NCBI GenBank assembly: GCA_002946415.1
Contig: NJPS01000011.1
Location: 434,001 to 498,000 of the forward strand
DNA from: Rutstroemia sp. NJR-2017a BVV2
Lineage: Eukaryota > Ascomycota > Leotiomycetes > Helotiales > Rutstroemiaceae
DNA length: 64,000 bases
Direction of reading: 5' to 3'
Program-made: the position numbers and the translations under genes
The notes under the pieces: generated by a model
What the model was told of the DNA's origin: nothing
Databases searched by the model: none
Seen by the model: the letters and a program-made list of their open reading frames with translations, nothing else
In this document: piece by piece, positions 55,797 through 64,000 of the stretch
Layout of the letters: the number at the start of each line of letters is the position of its first letter
How positions within the stretch are numbered: the first letter of the stretch is position 1

Positions 55797-57785
55797 AATT
55801 CGCCAAGTCATTTGGAAGAAAACAGGAGTATGGGGGTGGAGCACAGTGCAGATCACGATCTGACGTCTCGTGAAGGGAAGCCCGATGCGAGGCCAGATGG
55901 ACCGCGATCCTGAATCTTTTGCTCCCGACAGATGCCGTTTTCGATGCGGAATGATGTGCATATGTCATCTTGGGTGGGTAATGGGGTGGTGGGAATGAGT
56001 GAGCGACGTTGTGGGTGACTGATGGTGGATACTGGAGGATGGAAACGGAGATCACTGCGTTTGATGTGCTGTGTTGTAATATGATATGATATGTGTATAT
56101 TTGAGAGATGAGAGAATGAATGCAGTGGTGAAAGAGAGATCTCGTGACACCGCAGGTACATAGACAAGGCACTGAATCTTGGTTGAGGAGAAGATCGTTG
56201 AGTCTCGATATGCCATAGAATTTTGGAAAAGAAAAAAGATCCCCACACGTTCTGCATGGCGTCTCAAACTATGAAGACACTACATACATCCACATCTCAT
56301 AAAAGCAGCAACTTGCTCAGTCATCACGAGAACGACAGATGCTGCACTCAGCAGCAGTGACGCAAAAGCACCGTGTCGTCGCGCAACGTAATGTCCTCTC
56401 CCTTCTTCCTCCTGCGCATACATGCATCTCCACCTACCTGCATCTGCCTGTGATCTCTGTGTTTCCCGCCGCCCTCAACTCTCGCAGCCAAAAATCCCAA
56501 CACTTGGAATCCCACCCGTCCCGCGGGTCCTGGACCTGGGACCTTGGGCGATCACGCCCGATATATTGCACACTGTGCACCGAGCTCTCGTGATCTCCGC
56601 ATGAATTCTCCTTGTTCAGTGATCACCGCATTAGTTCCGCACTCTACCGCGCTGAGAAAATGCAGGAATCCGTTCTTTCGTGCTATTCCCCACACTATAT
56701 GTGCGACATAGCACATAGAGGATCAGGGGTTCAGTGATTGTGAAGAAAAGATACCGAGCTAGGAGAAAGGGGAGGTTGTATATACACGTGATGGGGATTA
56801 CGAAAACTTGATGAAAAAACGCCGTATCACCTCACCACCTCATCGACTATGCCTTGCTCCCTTGCGTCCTCGGCTTTCAACGGCATTTGGACGGACAAAG
56901 ATCGGAGGTTTGAGAGCGAGACACGAAGGTACAAGGACCTCGATAGATTTGACATATGCAGATTCCCGAGCCTGCAGCAAGGAATATGTATATTGTGCTC
57001 CGCTCGTGTAAGGGAGTTTGCCGGCCGTGAAACTCGATGGAAGGTCTTTCCACGTGAATTATGTGTAAGATCATGTGTTACTGCACCCGAAGAGCAAATA
57101 TCGCACCAAGAAAGAGATTGATAGATATACGACATGAAGCACTGTAAGACATGCGAGAGCTTGCTTGGTGGGCGCAGTGCACTTGCCTGCTTATTGGTTT
57201 TAGGTAATCAGCACCGCAAGAAGAGAATAATGGGTAGAATATTCTTCAGCGAGTACTGCATATGAAACACAGAGTCGAAGAATTCCGCAGCAGCAGTAGC
57301 GGCCTTGGAGTTTTCGTTCTCGTACTTTTGTACCCGGTTCAGCAGGTCCGGGTCAAGGATCAAGTATCTAAGTACCAGGAACCCGGATGGATTTTGACAG
57401 ATTGAAAAACGCCCTGAGAATATCGTCGCACAGATGTACAAGTACGAGGGACCAGGATGAAAGTTAGTTAGAGGGTAGTATAGAAATGTATATGCTACCA
57501 GAATAGGCAATATCCTCAGAACCCGACTATATCTGGTCTAACGACGGCCTTCTCTTGAGAGAACGAAAAGATCCACACTTGTGTGTAACTATCAACGAGG
57601 CACGATACTGTATGAGACTTCTGCACCAGCGAATCCATTATCGTGGATCACATCCCAACTTCTTTTGTCTGGGCCAAACTTCCCATTCTCCATCGAAAAT
57701 CATGCTTTCTTGGCGGCACGTCTGTCCATCCATCGACAACAAGAACAAACAACGGACAGCACTAATGTAGCAAGCAAGCATAGCA

Positions 57786-57812
57786 CAGGTACAAGCACAA
57801 GCACAAGCACAA
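57786..57812. repeat. (CACAAG)n hexanucleotide repeat
   Basis: Four units of CACAAG in non-coding DNA. Confidence 0.8.
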
Positions 57813-58667
57813 AACACACCGAAGCGCTCAAGCATAAGCGTAACAGGAAAAAGCAAAAACCAAAATAACAAAATATCCGCCCTCGAAAAATTCTCCTAGC
57901 TCAATCACCATCGCACAAAAGTTAAAAAAAAAAATCTTCAATAAAAAGGAAAATTGCTGACAAAAGGAGTATGTGTGTGTTGTTTGTAAACCCCGAATAA
58001 CCAAAATCATCGGCGAGAGCGGTTCAACCCGCCTGTTCACAGTATGGATTAAGGTTAACTAAGGCATTTTTGATTTTTCTTTGGCACCTTCAGCCTCATG
58101 CGGCGTCAAGCCAGAACGCTCTCGCCTCTTCAAACCTGGGAAAATCTCTTCATGCTCACCGAAACCCGATGCAAATCTTCGCTCAATGCAATTGAGCAAG
58201 CCCGGTGAAGCACAAGAATGAAAAGGTTTTTTCTCTTTCTTCATGAGTGAATTCTTCGGTATTCCGGGCCTTGACTGACCGACTGAGTTGTGCAAAACTT
58301 ATTCCGTGCTGTAGTTTTATTCTATCGAAAAAAAGGGGGGAAAGAGGGGATCCGAACTCGAGATGCGAATACTCCAGCGCAGAAGAATCTGGCTGAATTG
58401 GGATAACAGCTTATAGCTGGTTACTATTCATCAAACGAGCATCCTAAAGAATCTAGACCATTTAACGTTTTCATTACCCAAATATCTTTTACGCATTGTC
58501 GTCGGCATGCTATTTCTGCACCGGCGAGCCAGCCTATGCCCATATGCATCGAGCCTGAGGATCATAACGAATGAAAACTTTTTCTCTTCCTCAGTATCAA
58601 GTCGCTCACTCAGCTTCAGCCCAGCCCAACCCAACGAGACAGCATGCTTTGAACACGCGTTTCCTCA

Positions 58668-58700
58668 CACCATACCATACCATACCATACCATACCATGC
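58668..58700. repeat. (CCATA)n pentanucleotide repeat
   Basis: Six CCATA units grading into CCATG units. Confidence 0.85.
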
Positions 58701-58983
58701 CATGCCATCACGCCCGCTGCCCCGCCCGCCTGCTCGTCCGTAGCACATTAGTCGATCCGTTCCCGCGCGACGACACGACGTCCGGAAAATCATAACACGC
58801 CCTCACTATTATTCGGTGTGTCCAGAAGAAGCCATCCGGACCCATCCAATCCACTTCCCACCTCCCGCGCTCCATAGATGCGAAACTTCTCATGTACTCG
58901 GTACCTCCGTTTCGAAAAACACGTGTTGCCTGCCCCATTGGCCATGTATGACTGTATGTGCCTGTTGTCAGCCTTGACCCGCT

Positions 58984-59003
58984 ATGGATATGGATATGGA
59001 TAT
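58984..59003. repeat. (GGATAT)n hexanucleotide repeat
   Basis: Three perfect GGATAT units in a tandem array. Confidence 0.8.
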
Positions 59004-61235
59004 CCACTGGCTTCTATATCCACACTGGGGGAGGGTGAGGTTAGAAGAGTCGAAATACGTTAAGTCAAGTAAGTGTATTCCGAAGATTCGGGAACCAAGA
59101 TCCAGAACCAGCATCCACCTACTGTACTGTACTGTACTTAGCTGTCCTGTGGCTAGCTGTACCTACCTGGACCTGTACCTGGCAGTGGAAGCGCTGGCCG
59201 GGAGATCCGCTCTCTGCTCGGATTTCGAGACGTTGTTTACGCTGCCCTGGTCGGGGCTGGGCTGGGCTGGCCTTGCCTTGCCTTGTGGGTGGCATGGTGT
59301 GGATAGTTACAGACTTACAGTAAGTTACAGTAGAGAGGTTACGGTACAGTGGGTTTTGCTGGCTAGGTTGTTTGGCTATTTATGGACCGGGGAACATGGA
59401 TCGAGATGCAGTAGATGTGTATGAGATGGAGTTACAAGAGGGGTGGAGATAGAGACAGAAAGACAGATAGATGGAGATTGATGGATCGATGTCTTCGCCG
59501 TATAGAATATGAGTGGAACTTCATCCATCGCTCCATTGAATGATTCCCCTACCGCACAAATCCCATCCCATTCCATCCTACTGTGCCTCACCCATCCTCA
59601 CGCCCCCAACAATGAAAATTTTCCAAAGGAGTCAAAAGAAAAAAAAAACTCAATTGATCCCTTAATGTTACTTCGGCGGCTACCCTCGAACCTTTTTCGT
59701 CCTGCACTCAACTCAACCCGTACTAAACCAAAGTATCTCAAAGGCGAGACCCGAGCAGATCATCCTCTGTACAGTAGAATGCGAGCGGGTAGGTACTGTA
59801 CTGTAAGGCAAGTAAGTAATTCGTGCAGTCGCGCGAGCAATGAACGTTATCAATCCTTCCTTCTGCCCTGTCCACAGCACTCCATTGGACCAATTCCACA
59901 CACACACACACACCAGCATAAACCATTCGAACCCTGACTTCATCGGCAACTTCAAGCATCTCGTATATCGAGCAGCAACCTGGAAATTTTAATATCTTTA
60001 CAATCTATGCTCCTCCTGCAAGCAGCCGTATGCATATCAGAACGAATCCTTCCGCGTAGTCTTCCTTCCCGCTGTCGATCGAAATCCCCGTCATTAATTG
60101 CGCAATACCAATCCCACTCCCATCCCCGACTCTACTATGCATGCATAATTTGCATAAAAAACCTGTTCGCTCGCCCGCCGTTCGTTTCAGGTTTTCTTGT
60201 TTGGTGCTACCATCAGTCAAGAGAAATCATCATCAATCCAGCAGAGTAATTTAGGTGTACTTAGCAGAAAGCATCGCATCGCAAGTTATTTACAAGTACT
60301 CTATTGCCGGAGCCACGGAACGGAGAATTTATTTGGAATTCCTTCCTTTCTTTCCTTCCTTTTTTCTACTGCAATACTCTAATTCTGGTGGAGATATTTG
60401 TGGGTAGGAAAATAGGTACGATCGCAAGGTACCAAGGTACCAGTGACGGCACGGGAAACGGATGTTTGATGTGAGCGATCCATCACATCACGATTGCAGA
60501 GCCGGATGGATGGATGGCAATTGGAATATTGTGGGGTAAGCTCTTGAGGCAGGTTGGCATCAAGGTTGTTAAAAGTATCTTCATCATCATCTGCGTACAA
60601 GGACAAGGAGAGAGGTAATCTGACGAGACCGCACCGGAGCATAGTTGGAAAAAGTCAGAATATACCTCACCCTGACATCAACATCAATGCAAAGGAAGCA
60701 AACCATGTAAACACCTCACAGAAAGTTACTATACGGACGGTATAAGACTAGGGAAGGTAATTATTCTCTCGTAAGAAGAAACCGGTAAAGCTCATCCATG
60801 ATGTTGAAACCGCACTCGGCAGGGCTGCGCAGCGTAGGGCAATTACCTCATTCATTTCAGTGGCACCAAACGTAACGGATGTTTCTGGTGCGGTTTCTCC
60901 ACGAACCATTGAAGGTAGCTCCACTCTCCGAAAGGGAAATTCTAGACCTCGACTCTGCTTCGTTTGGTTTTGTGTATCCCCACAATCATCTTCTCTTCTC
61001 CTTCTTCCTGAGAGAGAGCGTGTGGAATCGATCTTCGCCCTTAATATCCTCAAGGCATAATTGACGTACCTAGCCCAGCCAGTAACAATAACAATAACAA
61101 TCCATGCCCACCTAGCAAGTAGAATCTAGACTCTTTCTCTTGTCCTCCCCCTAGCTCACTCACTCGCCCATCGCATTGGTATTGCTCCCTTCTTTCCTAT
61201 GATGGGCGTAGACGTACTAACCTGCAGGTATTACC

Positions 61236-61261
61236 TCACTCTCACTCTCACTCTCACTCAC
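61236..61261. repeat. (CTCACT)n hexanucleotide repeat
   Basis: Four units of CTCACT inside a long pyrimidine-rich tract on the plus strand. Confidence 0.85.
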
Positions 61262-63400
61262 CCTCAGTCCGGAACTCGCAACGAGACGAAAGAAAAAAAA
61301 AATAACGCTCCGCTCGCACAAGCTAGCTCTTAGCTACTGTATCCAGAGCGATCATCGCTCAACCCCAGGCTCAGCATCCATCTATCCATCCATTCATTCT
61401 CCGTGGCCCCTTTCCTCCCGTCTTCATCTTCCCGCGCTCACAGGAACCGGTCGGGCGATGGTTCGACGGTAGATATGCTCCTGTCAAATAGCAGAAGATA
61501 GCCAACGCAGGCCAGCCAGATCATCAGCACCAAACAGTATCAATCCCCGTTCCCAGCTCATCCATCCATCCATCTATCCAATTCTAGACCCTCCCCATCC
61601 ATCCAATTCCAGACCCTCCCCATCCCCTCCTATCCTCCGTCCTCGCTCTCTCCCTCTCAAGAGATAGAGTTTGAGGCTTATATGCAAGTAAGTCTTAAGT
61701 ACCAATACACTGGTCCAGGACTAAGACCAAGACTAAGTATAGCTGAGGGAATTTCTTCCTCTGCCTCTCTCTTTTCAATTTGACTTTCACTCCAAAACTA
61801 GCCAACCAGCTAAGGTTAGCCAGCTGGCCTACCTACCCCTCTAGTAGTTAGCTACCTCCATAGAATCGATCGCAAACACAACAATATTCCCCAGGGGATT
61901 TTCCTTTCTCCCATTCAGTGCCGAGAACGAGAAGGAAAAATGTCGCGCCACATCCGCAGTAGAAAAAAGTTAGCCCAGCCTCAAGTATCTGAGGTGAGAA
62001 AGCCACCAACCTACTTCACAGTCCCGAGTAAGAAAAAAATAAGGAAAAAAAAAAGCATGACCCCAATACGAGTAATCCGAAATAAGCGCCCTACTTCCTT
62101 TCCTTCCTTCGAGCCGGAAGTCGCCGCATCAGAATATGTATCTTTTTGCTGTGCTGTGTTGGGTTACATAAGGGCTAAGGGAAAAGCCAGGTCAGATCAG
62201 ATCATATCCGGCCCACCGTACGACGACTCTATGTTCTCACGACGTAATTCCCCAGCACAATTGGCGTCAAAGGTCAGTTCGACGGTACGCATTACCACAT
62301 AACTGGGCCGGAGTAAGGGAAAGGTAAGGTAAGCCCTGGGAATAAAATGCATGAAACAAAAAAAATGTTATTTCCAAGCCACCATAGGCCTAATGATCAA
62401 ATGCATCACATGAGAAAGGTGTCACAAGCACAAAGCAAATCAGGAAGAAGATGAATATGTTTGTGGTCTTAGTTACGTCTCGGGTCACCCCATTACGGTG
62501 GTGAACTCCGATAGGAAACCCAAAAGTTGAGAATTTATTATTTTTTTTGGTCTCTTTCATTGCTAACTAAGCTGTCTCCGTCTCGTCTTACCTCACTCTC
62601 GTCAACCACTGTTGGTTGGAATGAGTGAGGTATTTGGAATCGAGAGAATTTCCATCTCCACCTCCCCTCCGCCATGAACCCCACATACTTATGAGTATGG
62701 TGATGTGATACATGCATATTCCCCTCTTCCCATGCCATCAATCCATCCCTTTCCTCGCAAAATCGAAACACTATCGCGACAACACTGAAGCCTTATTTTT
62801 CAAAGCTCAGGAATTCGATGAGAAAAAAGAAAATCAAAAGATGATGATGAATGAAGAGAGAATACAAAAATAGCGCCCCTTCACCATACACAATTGATGA
62901 TGATGATATCCCTTAACCCAAGAAAAGAACTTGTTGCTCCAACGCTGCCGCCCAGTCCAGATTTGTCCCAAAGTCTGATTCTGATGTTTCCCAAAACCCG
63001 TCCAATGCCCCTTTGCCTTTGAAATATGCCCATGATGTAGTAAGAAAGATGTCGACGTTTAAGAAAAATTGTAGTAATGATGATTGCGTTCTGATGATGC
63101 TCCGATGCGTAGATAGACCCAAGGAAAATGATTTTTTTGAATGCCCCCAGAACAGATATAGAAAATGGATGTATAACTCCGAGATAACACTTTTTGTACA
63201 ACAACCGATTGATATCGTATATTGTGAGATGTAACGCCGATCCCTTGCTCGAAGGAATATGAGAGAGATATAGGGTATTGTAATTGTATCATGATGAGAA
63301 ATTGTTGTACCGAGGAGAACGCCGTGCAAATGCTAAGTCGAGATGAGATTGTATGATTTCGAATTCGTAAGGAAGAAGAAGATGTTATTCAAGACATCGT

Positions 63401-63883
63401 TTAATGAGTCGATTGTCTTCTTGAGTATCGGGAGTGGTCGAATGAACTGGCGTACGCCTTCAATGCCTTCTTCGATTCCGGTGAGAGCTGTGCTGGTTCG
63501 GAGCTGGTGGACGATGTGGTGCTTTGCATGGAGAAGAGGCTTGACTGAGAGCTCGAAGGTGTCAGGACTGGCTTGCTTGCTGTTGTGATGGGTGATAATT
63601 GTGGTCTGGATGGTTGGTAGAAATGTGAGCTTCTCGAGGGGGTTGTGCCGTAAGGCTGAGCATTGCTGAAGTTGTATGCGGGTTCCATGTAGAAGCCGTT
63701 GGCCCTGGAAGGCCAGGACATTGATCCTCGTGGTGATGAAGGAGAGGAGGGAGTGGAGTTCTCGTTCGAGGAGGACTTTTCGTATTCTGCAAGACGGCAA
63801 GATTCTGAGCAGTAAGCTCTTCCATCTGTTTGTCTGTCACAAGCGAGACAGAAGTCTGGAGACCAATCCATATCGAAAGACAT
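63401..63883 (-). CDS. Ecl1-family zinc-binding lifespan factor
   Basis: An intronless 160-residue protein. The N terminus carries Cys12-x2-Cys15-x9-Cys25-x3-Cys29 (DFCLACDRQTDGRAYCSESC followed by RLAEYEK), the short zinc-binding signature of the Ecl1/Ecl2/Ecl3 family (extender of chronological lifespan). The remainder is Ser/Pro/Thr-rich and disordered, ending with a short helix (PESKKALKAYASSF). In S. pombe these small proteins are induced by zinc, sulfur or nutrient limitation and prolong stationary-phase survival; the budding yeast relative is Ygr146c. A second in-frame ATG at residue 5 (MDWSPDF) is an alternative start. Only 117 bp of promoter lies inside the window. Confidence 0.85.
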   Translation of the reverse strand: MSFDMDWSPDFCLACDRQTDGRAYCSESCRLAEYEKSSSNENSTPSSPSSPRGSMSWPSRANGFYMEPAYNFSNAQPYGTTPSRSSHFYQPSRPQLSPITTASKPVLTPSSSQSSLFSMQSTTSSTSSEPAQLSPESKKALKAYASSFDHSRYSRRQSTH

Positions 63884-64000
63884 TGTTGTTTATTGTTTGT
63901 TGTTTGAGGTGAGGTGAGGTGGTGAAGATTGATTGATGCAATGAAGGAGGATCGAATTGATGTACGAGAAAATTCTCGAGATCGTAGGATGACTCTTTCT
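63884..64000 (-). promoter_or_regulatory. Partial promoter/5' leader of the Ecl1-family gene
   Basis: The window ends 117 bp upstream of the start codon. On the minus strand the segment just before the start is CTCACC/CAAAC-rich, like other fungal 5' leaders. Confidence 0.35.

Larger units (their letters stand above)
55797..63400. other. 7.6 kb region without a credible gene, between two converging genes
   Basis: Neither strand offers an ORF with recognisable domains; the longest frames are about 100-147 codons and overlap in other frames. The plus strand is pyrimidine-rich from about 61130 to 61920 (CTCACT, CCATC, TTCC runs), resembling fungal 5' leaders. Several microsatellites occur: CACAAG (about 57786-57812), CCATA (58668-58700), GGATAT (58984-59003), CTGTA (59123-59138), AC (59896-59913) and CTCACT (61236-61261). 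A non-coding RNA or an unrecognised spliced gene is possible. Confidence 0.5.

Noticed and set aside
58330..58480. Possible tRNA on either strand (GAGTTCGGATCC; TGGCTGAATTGGG)
   Set aside because: The T-stem arms are not complementary and no acceptor stem pairs.
61940..62302. 120-codon ORF after a CT-rich tract
   Set aside because: Lys-rich stretch comes from A-rich sequence, there is no domain, and no splice pattern improves it; kept only as part of a finding.

Overview
The window is eukaryotic, almost certainly a chromosome segment of a filamentous ascomycete (Pezizomycotina). The genes carry short GT-AG introns of about 45 to 150 bp, mostly with clean phase. They are separated by kilobases of pyrimidine-rich or low-complexity DNA, and they include families typical of moulds: WetA, the DUF3433 membrane proteins and the FLC/TRP-like channels. 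The gene styles and an AT-rich transposon relic suggest a leotiomycete such as Botrytis or Sclerotinia; that placement is inference. I reconstructed 15 protein-coding genes with exon junctions and saw no rRNA, tRNA or CRISPR array.

Layout. 0-9 kb: an alkyltransferase-like DNA-damage protein (+), an ataxin-2/Pbp1 homologue (-), then a 4.3 kb divergent intergenic region. 8.8-15 kb: BUD6/AIP3 polarity factor (+) and HAS1 DEAD-box helicase (+) with a ribosome-biogenesis-type promoter element. 16-22.6 kb: DHA1-type MFS transporter (+) and an FLC/TRP-like membrane protein (-), converging on 1.9 kb full of simple repeats. 26.4-31.8 kb: ACOT9-type acyl-CoA thioesterase (-) and a DUF3433 protein (-). 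33.5-42.3 kb: the conidial regulator WetA (-), the succinate dehydrogenase assembly factor SDHAF2/Sdh5 (-) and an unrecognised 875-residue basic protein (-). 43.6-50 kb: exportin CRM1 (+, nine exons) and a secreted phytase-like esterase (+). 50-53 kb: AT-rich DNA with a solo LTR and an inverted repeat. 53-64 kb: a short-chain dehydrogenase (-), a bZIP-like gene without a zipper (+), 7.6 kb with no credible gene, and an Ecl1-family zinc protein (-).

Most genes are housekeeping and share no pathway, so there is no biosynthetic cluster or obvious new multi-gene system. The items that best repay a second look are these: CRM1 has Thr at the leptomycin-B cysteine position; Pbp1 seems to lack its Sm domain but keeps LsmAD and a PAM2 motif; a solo LTR and a C-to-T-decayed inverted repeat lie in the AT-rich island; the bZIP-like gene looks degenerate; the 7.6 kb tail-to-tail desert is unexplained; and several introns, if retained, would change the C terminus. 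Exon boundaries were read by eye from splice consensus, phase and family motifs, without transcript data.
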